DNA from: Spirochaetota bacterium
Lineage (GTDB): Bacteria; Spirochaetota; UBA4802; UBA5550
Length of the DNA: 52,642 nt
Direction of reading: 5' to 3'
NCBI GenBank assembly: GCA_016928865.1
Contig: JAFGJX010000065.1
Coordinates: 1-52,642 of the forward strand
Both the position numbers and the translations under genes were made by a program. Positions 1 to 8,641 of this stretch are shown piece after piece; position 1 is the stretch's first letter, and each line of letters starts with the position of its first letter. Under the pieces are notes generated by a model that searched no databases, had not been told where the DNA came from, and saw only the letters and a program-made list of their open reading frames with translations.

Positions 1-135
1 ACAGGTTGTCTAAAAATATATTATATTTAAACCGAAATAATGTGTCACATGTGCGGAATGCTTTCGTTCTCCGGGGATGAGAAACGAGAATAATGCGCAA
101 CTGATTAAAAAATATCAAGAAGACCATAATTTATC

Positions 136-921
136 GTGCCCACTAACAAAATTATAAAACGATGTGGTATCACCGGTCTTGTTCTTGCCGTGCTTTTTAT
201 TAATAATAATGAGTCGATATCCCAGGAAGACAGGAAGATAGAGCTTAATGCCCAGGGGATCCTGGCGCGGGTAGACAAAATGTTCGAGTATCCCCCGGGA
301 AATCTGAAGGGTGTAATGAAGCATATCAGGCCTGACGGGTCGGCCGCAACAATCTCCATCAATGGCCGCATCTCCCAGGAGGATTACCTGTTTACCTTCA
401 GCAGCAGGGAACGCGGAGACCAGCTCAAGGTGCTGTACAATCTCGGCGGCGAGGATATCTGGGTGTATAACATCCATTCGCTCAAGCTTTTCCACAAGCT
501 GAGCATCGACAAGTATGATGAAATCCTTTCAACGAACTTTACCTTCCTTGATATGTCCAACGCCGACTTCCAGAGCAACTACACGGCCTCTATCAGCGGC
601 GACGCCTTTGTAAAGGGCAACGATGTCTGGAAGCTGATACTGAAGCCGATCGCCAAGGGGGGCATGTACGGCATGCTCACGCTGTACGTGACCAAGGACC
701 GCTTTATTCCCGTCAGGATCGACTATCATGACCGGGACAAGGCAATCTTCAAGTTCATGACCGTCGTCAGGATCAAGGAAAACAACGGCCGGATTATTCC
801 GCTCCGGTATGACATGATGAACATCCGGCAGGGGACGGTCACCATCATCAGCTTCACTGAAATGGACGACGGCGCCACCTTCGACAGTGAGATTTTCCGG
901 TCGGAGAAGCTCGGCAGCTGA
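136..921 (+). CDS. LolA-like outer-membrane lipoprotein-sorting protein (TP0789 type)
   Basis: A 261-aa protein of the LolA-fold group that spirochaetes and proteobacteria annotate as outer-membrane lipoprotein-sorting protein. Members are periplasmic carriers thought to bind lipids or lipoproteins. The start is GTG. Residues 1-29 have a basic beginning (KIIKR) and a hydrophobic core, as in a signal peptide, although the end of that segment is polar. The body is rich in beta strands, with the family-like stretches GEDIWVYNIHSLK, GNDVWKLILKP and the late FTEMDDG. The next gene, rsmE, starts 23 bases downstream on the same strand. The family call rests on fold-like pattern recognition, and no ligand can be inferred. 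Confidence 0.72.
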   Translation: MPTNKIIKRCGITGLVLAVLFINNNESISQEDRKIELNAQGILARVDKMFEYPPGNLKGVMKHIRPDGSAATISINGRISQEDYLFTFSSRERGDQLKVLYNLGGEDIWVYNIHSLKLFHKLSIDKYDEILSTNFTFLDMSNADFQSNYTASISGDAFVKGNDVWKLILKPIAKGGMYGMLTLYVTKDRFIPVRIDYHDRDKAIFKFMTVVRIKENNGRIIPLRYDMMNIRQGTVTIISFTEMDDGATFDSEIFRSEKLGS

Positions 922-944
922 CATTTTCTTGCAGGATCGCGGGC

Positions 945-1688
945 ATGCCTCAATTTTTTATTACATCGGCGGACATCGAACGGAACAGGTGCAGGATCGG
1001 GGGCGACGACTATCGCCACCTGGTGACGGTGCGGCGCGCGAAACCGGGCGACGCGATCCGGCTCCGCGATGACAGGGGGGCCTCTCTTACGGCGCGCATC
1101 TTCCGCATCACCGACGAGTTCATCGAAGCGGAGATTACGGGCGAGCGGCTGGCGCCGCAGCTGCCGGTTGAGATCTCCCTCTGCATGTGCCTGCTGAAGG
1201 GGGGAAATTTCGATACCGTCATTGAGAAGGCGGTCGAGGTCGGCGTCGCGCGCATCATACCGGTCGTGTCGGAGAGGACGATCCCCCATCCCGCGGATGG
1301 GCCGGGGCGTGTTGACCGGTGGAACAGAAAGGCGGAAGAGGCGGCAAAGCAGTCCATGCGCGAATCGGTCCCGCTTGTCGGGCGTATCATCGCCTTCCGC
1401 GACCTGATCGCGTCTCGCAGCGATCCCGGCCTGCTCATCGCGCACCCCGGCGCGTCAGTGTCGATGAAGCAATATCTGCACAACCGCCGTCCCTGCGCCG
1501 TCAGTCTCCTTGTCGGTCCCGAGGGCGGCTTCAGTAACGGCGAGATCGAGGCGGCGGAAGCGGCGGGATGGACGTCGGTCAACTTCGGGGCATCGCATCT
1601 GCGGGCCGGGACCGCGGCCGCGGTGCTCTGCGGCATTATTATGTACGAATGGGGAGACGATTTCCCCGGTACGGGGACGGACGCCTGA
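945..1688 (+). CDS. rsmE: 16S rRNA (uracil1498-N3)-methyltransferase RsmE
   Basis: RsmE methylates N3 of U1498 in 16S rRNA using S-adenosylmethionine. The protein has 247 aa, the normal length: an N-terminal PUA-like RNA-binding domain (about 1-75) and a C-terminal SPOUT knot. Visible hallmarks are the early MPQFFI, the RRAKPGD loop, LKGGNFDTVIEKAVEVGV, the SAM-binding LVGPEGGFS and the C-terminal LRAGTAAAVL, where most homologues have LRAETA. The stop codon overlaps the start of the thiE-like gene (TGATG). The gene therefore heads a translationally coupled run that continues to the radical SAM gene. Confidence 0.95.
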   Translation: MPQFFITSADIERNRCRIGGDDYRHLVTVRRAKPGDAIRLRDDRGASLTARIFRITDEFIEAEITGERLAPQLPVEISLCMCLLKGGNFDTVIEKAVEVGVARIIPVVSERTIPHPADGPGRVDRWNRKAEEAAKQSMRESVPLVGRIIAFRDLIASRSDPGLLIAHPGASVSMKQYLHNRRPCAVSLLVGPEGGFSNGEIEAAEAAGWTSVNFGASHLRAGTAAAVLCGIIMYEWGDDFPGTGTDA

Positions 1689-2764
1689 TGGAACGGCAGA
1701 TATATACGGCGGTGGACGCCAACATAAACCGCACCCTGGAGGGGCTCAGGGTCTGCGAGGATATCATGCGTTTCTGCCTCCACCGGACGGACCTGTCCGT
1801 CCGCTTCAAGGAGGCGCGGCACCGCGTCGCGGAAGCGGCGCGCGTGTTCCCGCAGCAGCGGATACTGCACGGCCGCGACGTTGAGGCCGACGAGCAGAAG
1901 TTCATCGACATGGAGGGGGAGCTGACGCGAAATTCTCTTGCCGGCATGTTTTCCTCGAACCTGCACCGGGCAACGGAGGCGGTCCGCTCCCTCGAGGAAT
2001 TCGGCAAGCTCGCGGGCGCAGGCGGGAATGCGTTTCAGGAGATACGTTTCGACCTGTACGCCCTTGAGCGCGAGTGCCTTTCCGCGCTGCTGCGCAGGAA
2101 TGCGGCGGTGCGCATGCAGGGCGCCCTGTACGCGCTGCTCGATTCCGCGTACGTGCCCGCAGGCGGGTTCGCCGGCGCGGCCGCGAACATGATACGGGGC
2201 GGCGCGTCAGTCATCCAGCTCAGGATGAAGGCCTCTCATACCAAGGAGATTCTCAAGGTGGCGCGGGAGATAGCGGAGCTGTGCCGGCAGGAGCACGTCC
2301 TGTTCATCATTGCCGGCCATGTCGATATCGCGATACTCGCGGGAGCGGACGGGGTTCACCTCGAGATGAATGACATCTGCGTCCGCGACGCGCGCGCGCT
2401 TGTCCCCCCGGACCTGCTGGTCGGGCAGACGATCTATTCGCCTGATGAGATCACGCGCGCGGAAGAGGACGGGGCCGACTATGTTGCCGTGGGTCCCGTG
2501 TACGGCACGGTGTGGCATACCGAAGCCGGCTCCATGGAGCTCAGGGGCTCGGGCGTTTCTATAGTAGCGCGGGCGCGCGGCATGACGTCCCTGCCCGTTG
2601 TCGCGACCGGCGGGATCGTGCCGGAGAACGCGGCCGCGGTCATGGCGGCAGGCGCGGCCGCGGTCATGGCCGGGTCGTTTCTCTTCAGGGACGGGAGCGT
2701 GGAAGAGAACTGCAGGGCCCTGGCCGCGGCAATCAAATCCGCGTCCCGGCATGAGCAGCCATGA
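1688..2764 (+). CDS. thiE: ThiD2-ThiE fusion, thiamine-phosphate synthase-like with altered active site
   Basis: A 358-aa two-domain protein. Residues 1-125 match the ThiD2 family (proposed HMP-phosphate kinase), with NRTLEGLRVCEDIMRF, RH and a late RATEAVRSLEEFGK. Residues about 140-355 form a TMP-synthase/TenI TIM barrel, with VIQLRMKA, GADGVHLE, DYVAVGPVYGT and PVVATGGI. Two usual TMP-synthase positions differ: the IND motif reads IIAGH, and the lysine after the GPVF-T loop is replaced (GTVWHTEAG). Catalysis by this domain is therefore uncertain, and a TenI-like or regulatory role is possible. The start was chosen at the ATG overlapping the rsmE stop, because a longer reading frame begins inside rsmE and adds no family sequence. 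The stop overlaps the next ATG. Confidence 0.85.
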   Translation: MERQIYTAVDANINRTLEGLRVCEDIMRFCLHRTDLSVRFKEARHRVAEAARVFPQQRILHGRDVEADEQKFIDMEGELTRNSLAGMFSSNLHRATEAVRSLEEFGKLAGAGGNAFQEIRFDLYALERECLSALLRRNAAVRMQGALYALLDSAYVPAGGFAGAAANMIRGGASVIQLRMKASHTKEILKVAREIAELCRQEHVLFIIAGHVDIAILAGADGVHLEMNDICVRDARALVPPDLLVGQTIYSPDEITRAEEDGADYVAVGPVYGTVWHTEAGSMELRGSGVSIVARARGMTSLPVVATGGIVPENAAAVMAAGAAAVMAGSFLFRDGSVEENCRALAAAIKSASRHEQP

Positions 2765-3000
2765 AGGAGCGCCGGCCCTGCGTGGACATCGAAACGCTGC
2801 GGGAGCGATGGCGGAAGGCCCGTTCCGAAAAGCTCCTGCGAAAAGCGGAGCTCCTGGCCGCGGGGGCCGATCTCGCGGCGGTACGGCGGGACAGGGCGTT
2901 TCGCTCGGCCAGGAAGGAACAGCGGCGGTATGCCGGCATGATACGGCACCGGGAACGAACAATGAACAGGAAGCGCGCGCGTGAAACGAATGAAGCATGA
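2761..3000 (+). CDS. small basic hypothetical protein
   Basis: A 79-aa ORF that begins with the ATGA overlap at the thiE-like stop and ends 20 bases inside the radical SAM gene. Its placement in a coupled operon is the main reason to believe it. The protein is rich in Arg, Lys, Glu and Ala (LRERWRKARSEKLLRKAELL) and is probably helical or coiled-coil. It has no signal peptide or Cys motif. I do not recognise a family. It could be a partner of the radical SAM protein or a chance open frame in G+C-rich DNA. Confidence 0.5.
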   Translation: MKERRPCVDIETLRERWRKARSEKLLRKAELLAAGADLAAVRRDRAFRSARKEQRRYAGMIRHRERTMNRKRARETNEA

Positions 3001-4288
3001 ACCGTGCCTGGCCTATGCAGACGGCGAGGGCAGGGTATGGGATTTTCCCGATATTGAGCCGGCATTCAGGACCGGGAGGCGCTTTGTCAGGGTTGATCCC
3101 GAGGAGCTGATGCCTCTTCCTTACGGCAGCTATCTTTTTTCCCTGCCCGGCCGGTATCCGGTTTTTTACAACCGCCGGAACGGCGATTTTAACCATATCG
3201 AGGTTTCATACCGGGGGGACGAGATATGCGCGGCGTCGGCCTTTCTCTCCTCCGCATATCTCAGGACGTACCTTCCCGCATACATCACGAAAGAAGACGC
3301 TCCGGTGCTTCCCCTGTGGGCCTACGCCGGGCTTGTCGTCATCGATGGCGAATTCTTCGTGCCCGGGGTCCGCGTTGACGAGGATCCCCGCTCTGACCCG
3401 GCCATCCATGAGAATGATGACGAGCTGCGTCCGGCCATAGCAGCGGAAAAAAAGCGGCTCCCGGAAAACCGTCTCGTGCGGCAGCTGTCGCGGTGCGCGA
3501 CCGGCTACCGCTGCCTGTGCGCGCGCAACTTCTTCCTCGGCAGGTACGAGGCCCCGGTCCCCACGACCATTGCGTGCAACGCGCGGTGCGTCGGATGCCT
3601 TTCCCAACAGGAGGACGGGGCCCCCTTCCCGGCGTCGCAGCCGCGCCTGGATTTCAGCCCCGCGCCGGAGGAAATCGCCCAGGTCATTCTCCGGCACTTT
3701 TCGCGCGTTGAGCGCGCGGTGGCCAGCTTCGGCCAGGGCTGCGAGGGCGAGCCGCTGCTGCGCGCGGCCGATCTTGCCGCCGCGGTCCGCATGGTGCGGG
3801 AATCCACGGAGGGCGGGACCATCAACATAAACACGAACGGCTCGCGCCCCGAGGGGGTGGCGGCCCTCATCGATGCCGGGATCGACTCCATACGGATAAG
3901 CCTGAATTCCCCGACGCCGGAATACTATGCCCGGTATCACCGCCCCGTGAATTATTCCTTTGATGATGTGCTGCGGTCGCTCGACGCCGCGCTGAATGCC
4001 GGCATCTTCGTCTCAATAAACCTCTTTTTTTTACCGGGATTTACCGACTCTGAAGCCGAGGTTGAAGCTCTCCGCGGATTTCTCGGGCGCTTTCCGGTGA
4101 ACATGATACAGACCAGGAACCTGAACCTTGATCCCGACTACTACTTCGATATGATCGGGTTCCGCGACTCTGAGTCGTGCGGCGTCCTGGACCTCCTGCG
4201 CCTGCTCCGTGAAATCCGCCCGGACATGCGGCTCGGCTACTACAACCCGCCGAAGGAGACATTTCGGGCGGTCCAAGAAATATCTTGA
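2981..4288 (+). CDS. radical SAM protein of unrecognised subfamily
   Basis: A 435-aa radical SAM enzyme. The cluster-binding CxxxCxxC is C199, C203 and C206 (CNARCVGC). It is followed by the SAM-binding GQGCEGEP (about 251-258), a variant of the usual GGEP, and by NINTNGS and SIRISLNS strands of the barrel. The first 170 residues form a separate domain that I do not recognise. Extra cysteines at 172, 178 and 180 just before the main motif could bind a second cluster or zinc. The gene overlaps the small ORF upstream, so it is probably co-transcribed from rsmE. The substrate is unknown. Its stop codon lies inside the promoter of the next gene. Confidence 0.85.
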   Translation: MKRMKHEPCLAYADGEGRVWDFPDIEPAFRTGRRFVRVDPEELMPLPYGSYLFSLPGRYPVFYNRRNGDFNHIEVSYRGDEICAASAFLSSAYLRTYLPAYITKEDAPVLPLWAYAGLVVIDGEFFVPGVRVDEDPRSDPAIHENDDELRPAIAAEKKRLPENRLVRQLSRCATGYRCLCARNFFLGRYEAPVPTTIACNARCVGCLSQQEDGAPFPASQPRLDFSPAPEEIAQVILRHFSRVERAVASFGQGCEGEPLLRAADLAAAVRMVRESTEGGTININTNGSRPEGVAALIDAGIDSIRISLNSPTPEYYARYHRPVNYSFDDVLRSLDAALNAGIFVSINLFFLPGFTDSEAEVEALRGFLGRFPVNMIQTRNLNLDPDYYFDMIGFRDSESCGVLDLLRLLREIRPDMRLGYYNPPKETFRAVQEIS

Positions 4289-4312
4289 CGAAAAAATATT
4301 TCATGGTATTTG
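4285..4312 (+). promoter_or_regulatory. sigma70-type promoter for the tandem RAM/ACT gene
   Basis: TTGACG at 4285-4290 and TATTTG at 4307-4312, 16 bases apart, just upstream of an ORF with a good GGAG ribosome site. The -35 box overlaps the stop codon of the radical SAM gene. Confidence 0.45.
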
Positions 4313-4344
4313 ATGTTCTTTACAAACCATCACTGGAGTGAGAA

Positions 4345-4959
4345 ATGCCTGAAACGATTATCCACGCGCTCGTCCTTATACAGAACTGGGGAGAAGACGG
4401 TGATATCATCTCCGTTCTGAGGAAAAACAAGCATGTCATATCGCTCTTCCATATCATGGGCAGGCACAGCTATCTTATCGACGCGAATTTTGACGATAAA
4501 GCGCAGCTGGCCGGCTGGATCAACAGGATGAAATCGATCAAGCATGCCTCGGGGGCGCCGGTCATCATCGCCATCCAGACGCAGCGTATAATCGATGTGT
4601 ACAAGAAGAAAGAGGATTTCACCCTGACTGATTACATGAACATGCGGGAACGGTTCCATTTTTTCGTGAAGATTGACAATCCTCATCATGACAGGGGGCT
4701 GCTCAAGCTCCTCTCGAAAAGTCCTATCGTGCATTCGATCCTTCACGTGCAGGGCGAGAACTCCTTCACCATAGAGGTGATAGTGGACGATTACGCCAAG
4801 TACCGCGACCTGCTCTCGGAAATGAAAAAGCTCGAGACCATTCACCATATAGAGACACAGGAAGTGATATCGGTCATCAAGTACCGGAACCAGGTCGTGG
4901 ATGAAAGCGGCCGCGCGGTGAAGCGCACCGACGACATCAGGGAGCTGTATACGCTGTAG
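4345..4959 (+). CDS. tandem AsnC/Lrp-type ligand-binding (RAM/ACT-like) protein without HTH
   Basis: A 204-aa cytosolic protein of two similar halves (about 1-90 and 105-190). Each has a beta-alpha-beta pattern: HALVLIQNWGEDGDI...LFHIMGRHSYLIDANF, then HFFVKIDNPHHDRGLLKLL...ILHVQGENSFTIEVI. In each half the phrase G-x-x-S-(Y/F) followed by an acidic strand resembles the effector-binding domain of Lrp/AsnC proteins. No DNA-binding helix-turn-helix is present, so this would be a ligand sensor or a partner of another regulator. The RBS is ACTGGAGTGAGAA before the ATG. The fold assignment is inference from pattern; the ligand is unknown. Confidence 0.65.
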   Translation: MPETIIHALVLIQNWGEDGDIISVLRKNKHVISLFHIMGRHSYLIDANFDDKAQLAGWINRMKSIKHASGAPVIIAIQTQRIIDVYKKKEDFTLTDYMNMRERFHFFVKIDNPHHDRGLLKLLSKSPIVHSILHVQGENSFTIEVIVDDYAKYRDLLSEMKKLETIHHIETQEVISVIKYRNQVVDESGRAVKRTDDIRELYTL

Positions 4960-5115
4960 CAGCCCCGGGTCTCCGCGCGGTTTTTCGGCGGCGGAAGCAT
5001 GCGACCCGGCGGGTCCTGGTTTTGCGCTCCCAATAATCTCGCACCATCTTGCTGTGAATAATGTTTATAAGGTTTGATGTCCCCTGACCGGTATACGGGG
5101 GATGAAGGAGAAGTG

Positions 5116-5529
5116 ATGTCAAAAGTACATACCGTGGAAAATCCCATAGAATACGCCCGCGACATTGTCGGCAGGGACCCCTTTGCCACGTTTCTCGGCA
5201 TCGAGGTGGAGGAAGTCCGGGAAGGGTACGCGCGGTGCGCGATAACCGTACGGCCGGAGTTCATGAACGCGGTGGAGCGGGCCCATGGCGGGTTTATCTA
5301 TGCCCTTTCCGACCAGGCCTTCGCCGTGGCCTGCAACAGCACCGGCGTGATGGCCATTGCGGTGAATTTCAGCATCAATTACCTGGCATCGGCGGTGGAC
5401 GGGGAGAAGATATTCTCTGAAGCGACGCCGATCAACGTGGGACGGAAGCTGTCCACGTGGAGCATACAGGTGCGGGGGAGCGGGGACAAGCTTATTGCGA
5501 CGGGTGTCGGGACCGCATATCACAAGTAG
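5116..5529 (+). CDS. PaaI-family hotdog acyl-CoA thioesterase
   Basis: A 137-aa hotdog thioesterase of the PaaI type, which hydrolyses aryl- or acyl-CoA. It shows the family signature around the catalytic helix, NAVERAHGGFIYALSDQAFAVACN, and then a second strand, VNFSINYLA. The start chosen is the ATG after AAGGAGAAG; a longer frame exists from 5074 but has no ribosome site. Length is normal. It could serve the acyl-CoA metabolism encoded at the right end of the window, but nothing here links them directly. Confidence 0.85.
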   Translation: MSKVHTVENPIEYARDIVGRDPFATFLGIEVEEVREGYARCAITVRPEFMNAVERAHGGFIYALSDQAFAVACNSTGVMAIAVNFSINYLASAVDGEKIFSEATPINVGRKLSTWSIQVRGSGDKLIATGVGTAYHK

Positions 5530-5550
5530 GGCCCCGCGTCTAAATAAAGG

Positions 5551-5579
5551 TTGACAACACCGTTCCGGGTCGGATTCTT
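5551..5579 (+). promoter_or_regulatory. possible promoter of the lipoprotein-dap operon
   Basis: A perfect TTGACA at 5551-5556 with a weak -10 (ATTCTT) 17 bases later, just before the lipoprotein ATG at 5586. The good -35 and the position support it; the poor -10 lowers confidence. Confidence 0.35.
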
Positions 5580-5585
5580 ATAGAT

Positions 5586-6002
5586 ATGAAGATGTTATCA
5601 CACAGGGGGACCATTGTATTGAGGACACTACTGGCCGCCGTGGCCGCGCTGATATTAACGCTGACCGCCTGCGACGAGTTCATAAGCAGGAACGATGCCG
5701 ATCATCTCCGTGAATTGGAGAAGAACACCTATGTGCTGCGGAAGGACGTCGACATAGAGGGCAAAAAGCTGAACAGGGGCGAACGGGTGAAGATCGTCAT
5801 TACCGGGGTCAGGGAGTGGATCAAGGTCCACGTGTACCCGGCGCGGGCCGACGCCCTGAAGGCCGAACGCTACCTGGTTCTCTATCTTTTCCCGGATGAT
5901 TTTCCGGATGGGCGCTTCAGCATGAAATATTTTGAAGAACAGCTTGATGCAGTCGCCGCCGCGGTTGGCGGGGAGGGGCCGGCGAAGCGGGCTGGAAAAT
6001 AG
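5586..6002 (+). CDS. small lipoprotein
   Basis: A 138-aa protein with a type II signal peptide: a basic start, a hydrophobic stretch LLAAVAALILTLTAC and the lipobox LTAC, giving a lipidated Cys at residue 29. The mature part is charged and contains IEGKKLNRGERVKIVITG, which looks like a small SH3-like barrel strand pair. Spirochaetal lipoproteins of similar build are known, but I do not recognise a specific family. It precedes dapA by 22 bases and shares its strand, so the two may be co-transcribed. Confidence 0.75.
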   Translation: MKMLSHRGTIVLRTLLAAVAALILTLTACDEFISRNDADHLRELEKNTYVLRKDVDIEGKKLNRGERVKIVITGVREWIKVHVYPARADALKAERYLVLYLFPDDFPDGRFSMKYFEEQLDAVAAAVGGEGPAKRAGK

Positions 6003-6024
6003 CATACAGTATATGGATGGGACA

Positions 6025-6906
6025 ATGTTTGAGGGAGTTTATACGGCATTAATCACCCCGTTCAGGAACGGGAACATCGATTACGAGGCCCTGGAAAAAC
6101 TGGTGGCGTTTCAGATCGAGGGCGGAGTGGACGGGATCGTCCCCATGGGGACGACCGGCGAGTCCCCCACGGTTTCGTTCGAGGAGCACAAGGAGTTTAT
6201 AAAGCGCGTCGTATCGCTGGTGCGCGGCAGGGTGCGGGTGGTCGCCGGGACCGGCGCGAATTCGACGAAAGAGGCGATCTGGCTTTCGCGCGAAGCGGAA
6301 GAGGCGGGCGTTGACGGCGTGCTGCAGGTCAATCCCTATTACAACAAGCCGACGCAGCGGGGCCTGATCGCCCATTTCGAGAGCGTTGCGAAGTCGATCG
6401 GGATTCCGGTGGTCCTCTACAACATCCCGGGCCGCACCGGGGTAAATTTTCTCCCCGCTTCGGTGAAGGAGCTGTTGAGCCGCGTTGACAACGTCGTGGC
6501 CATGAAGGAGGCCTCCGGCGACATCATTCAGATGATGGAGCTCTATGAGCTCTGCGGCGACCGGCTTACCCTTCTTTCAGGCGACGACAATATCCTGCTC
6601 CCCTTCCTTTCAATCGGCGGAAGGGGGGTCATAAGCGTGCTCTCCAACCTGCTTCCGGCCGACGTGAAGAGGGTGGTGACATCCTATAATGAAGGAAAAA
6701 TCGACGAGGCGCGGAAGCTGTTTTACCGGCTCATTCCCCTCTGCCGCGCCATGTTCCTGGAGACGAATCCCATCCCGGTGAAGGCGGCGATGGCAATGGC
6801 CGGCCACTGCACCGATGACATGCGCCTTCCGCTCATGCCGCTTTCCGACGACAATCGGGTGAAGCTCAGGAAGGCGCTCCTGGATTACGGGGTGGCGCTG
6901 ACATGA
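6025..6906 (+). CDS. dapA: 4-hydroxy-tetrahydrodipicolinate synthase
   Basis: DapA condenses pyruvate with aspartate semialdehyde in lysine and diaminopimelate synthesis. The 293-aa protein is of normal length. It shows the substrate loop GTTGES, YYNKPTQ, LYNIPGRT with the catalytic tyrosine region, and the Schiff-base lysine in VVAMKEASGD. The start was set at the ATG giving MFEGVYTALITPF, which matches the family N-terminus. An ATG 12 bases upstream is possible, and a longer frame reaches into the lipoprotein gene and is unlikely. The stop overlaps dapB (ATGA). Confidence 0.96.
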   Translation: MFEGVYTALITPFRNGNIDYEALEKLVAFQIEGGVDGIVPMGTTGESPTVSFEEHKEFIKRVVSLVRGRVRVVAGTGANSTKEAIWLSREAEEAGVDGVLQVNPYYNKPTQRGLIAHFESVAKSIGIPVVLYNIPGRTGVNFLPASVKELLSRVDNVVAMKEASGDIIQMMELYELCGDRLTLLSGDDNILLPFLSIGGRGVISVLSNLLPADVKRVVTSYNEGKIDEARKLFYRLIPLCRAMFLETNPIPVKAAMAMAGHCTDDMRLPLMPLSDDNRVKLRKALLDYGVALT

Positions 6907-7697
6907 AGATAGGCATCTGCGGAATATGCGGGAGGATGGGCGTTTCCGTCCTCGAGATACTGCTCGCGCGGGGCCATTCCCTCGGCGCCGCGTTCGACCA
7001 TGACGGAGCCCCTTCGTTCGGCTGCGACGCCGGCGTGCTGATACACGCTGAATCGATGCATGTTCCGGTCGCCGCCATCAATGCGGGCGGAATCGCCAAC
7101 ACGGATGGCGTGATCGACTTTTCCACGCCCGCGGCCACCGCGCGGCTCATTGAAATCGCGCTGGTAAAGAAGACGCCCCTGGTCATAGGCACCACCGGTT
7201 TCTCCGAGGACGGCAGGCGGGAGATCGAGCGCGCCTCGAAAACGATACCGGTCCTGTTTTCGCCGAACATGTCTTTCGGCGTCAACCTGCTGTTCAAGCT
7301 CACCGAGATCGCGTCGCGGGTGCTCACGAACGAATACGACGTCGAGATACTGGAGATGCACCACCGCCTGAAAAAGGACGCTCCCTCCGGGACCGCGAAC
7401 CGGCTTCTGGAGATTGTAAAGAGCTCGATGCGCGATATGAAGGAGGCGAAGGAGGTCTCCGGCCGGGAGGGGATAGTCGGCGAGCGCACCAGGAACGAGA
7501 TAGGCGTGTTCGCGATGCGGGGCGGCGGCGTTGTCGGCGAGCACACGGTCTTTTTCACGGCCGCGGACGAGCGGATAGAGCTGACCCACCGGGCATTGAG
7601 CAGGGACGTTCTGGCCAAGGGAGCGGTCGCGGCCATGGAGTTCCTCGCCGGGAAGCCGGCGGGCCTCTACTCTATGTATGACGTGCTGGGGTTGTAA
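6903..7697 (+). CDS. dapB: 4-hydroxy-tetrahydrodipicolinate reductase
   Basis: DapB reduces the DapA product with NAD(P)H. In this 264-aa protein the nucleotide site GICGICGRMG lies at the start, with the catalytic EMHHRLKKDAPSGTA near residue 160 and DFSTPAA and GTTGF in between. It is coupled to dapA by a 4-base overlap, and its stop overlaps the start of the next gene by one base, so the three genes form one unit. Confidence 0.96.
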   Translation: MKIGICGICGRMGVSVLEILLARGHSLGAAFDHDGAPSFGCDAGVLIHAESMHVPVAAINAGGIANTDGVIDFSTPAATARLIEIALVKKTPLVIGTTGFSEDGRREIERASKTIPVLFSPNMSFGVNLLFKLTEIASRVLTNEYDVEILEMHHRLKKDAPSGTANRLLEIVKSSMRDMKEAKEVSGREGIVGERTRNEIGVFAMRGGGVVGEHTVFFTAADERIELTHRALSRDVLAKGAVAAMEFLAGKPAGLYSMYDVLGL

Positions 7698-8641
7698 TGT
7701 CAGACAGGAATGCGAATCCGGCCGACGATAAAAAGGCCTTTGAAGAAAATCCGTATAACCCTGAAAACAGGCGGCCGGAGGACATCGTGCGCCTGTTTTA
7801 CTCACACAATGTTCCCATCATACCCGTGGTTTCCAAGCGGGGCATCCTTCTGGGCATACTCAAAAAAGACGATGTCATATCAGAGCTTTCCGACATCGAG
7901 CGCGCTGACAGGCTGAAGATCGATGAATTCGTTTTGCGGCTGGCCAAAAAGCTCACCCTGGACGAGCTGCTCCCCTACGGCGGGATACAGGAGTTTACGG
8001 TCATCAACCTGTTCGGGGAGGTCCAGGGACGGTGGCCGCGTATCCAGCTTTTCATCGCTTCGGAATCCCCGGAGCGTGCCGCTGAGGCGGCGGAGCGTGA
8101 AACGGACCGCCAGAAGGAAGAGCAGGTCCTGGAGTGGATGATCTATCTCATCCTGGAGCACATCCCTCGTCCCCTGTACGCGGTCAATATCCAGGGGAAG
8201 ACTATTTTCTACAACAGCCACTTCGAGGAGATCTACCGGCGGCATTTCAGGAAGGACGTCGATGTCGGTCTTGTGGAGAAGGCCCTCGCTGACGCGGAAA
8301 AAAACGAGCTGATGTCGGGTAAAAAAAATGACGAGTTGATGTTCTACAACAGCGAGCTCAGGATGCATTACGAAAAGATCCCGCTTATGAGCAAACGGAA
8401 AAAGGTCGGTTTCCTGCTGTTCTGCTCGAAGGAAGAGGACGGAGGAGGCTCCCTGATTCCCGGCGTTGACATCAAGTCGAAATCGCTCGAGGACATCATG
8501 GGAGCGATGGAGCGCCTGGTGCTGGTTGACCTGCTGAAGGATAAAAAAGACCTTGCGGCCGCGGCAAAAACGCTTAAAATCAGCCAGAAATCCCTCACCC
8601 ATAAGATAAAAAAGCACGGCATCAAGTGGAAAAACCGTTAA
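7697..8641 (+). CDS. CBS-PAS-Fis-type regulator
   Basis: A 314-aa soluble regulator. Residues about 25-75 look like a CBS motif (PIIPVVSKRGILLGILKKDDV). Residues about 150-250 look like a PAS sensor (IPRPLYAVNIQGKTIFYNSHFEEIY). The C-terminal 45 residues look like a Fis-type helix-turn-helix (DLAAAAKTLKISQKSLTHKIKKHGI). There is no sigma54 AAA+ domain between sensor and HTH. Its one-base overlap with dapB suggests co-expression with lysine synthesis genes, but the target genes and ligand are unknown. Confidence 0.78.
   Translation: MSDRNANPADDKKAFEENPYNPENRRPEDIVRLFYSHNVPIIPVVSKRGILLGILKKDDVISELSDIERADRLKIDEFVLRLAKKLTLDELLPYGGIQEFTVINLFGEVQGRWPRIQLFIASESPERAAEAAERETDRQKEEQVLEWMIYLILEHIPRPLYAVNIQGKTIFYNSHFEEIYRRHFRKDVDVGLVEKALADAEKNELMSGKKNDELMFYNSELRMHYEKIPLMSKRKKVGFLLFCSKEEDGGGSLIPGVDIKSKSLEDIMGAMERLVLVDLLKDKKDLAAAAKTLKISQKSLTHKIKKHGIKWKNR

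Noticed and set aside
1568..1687. Longer start for the ThiD2-ThiE fusion
   Set aside because: The extra 40 codons lie within rsmE and show no similarity; the TGATG junction is the natural start.
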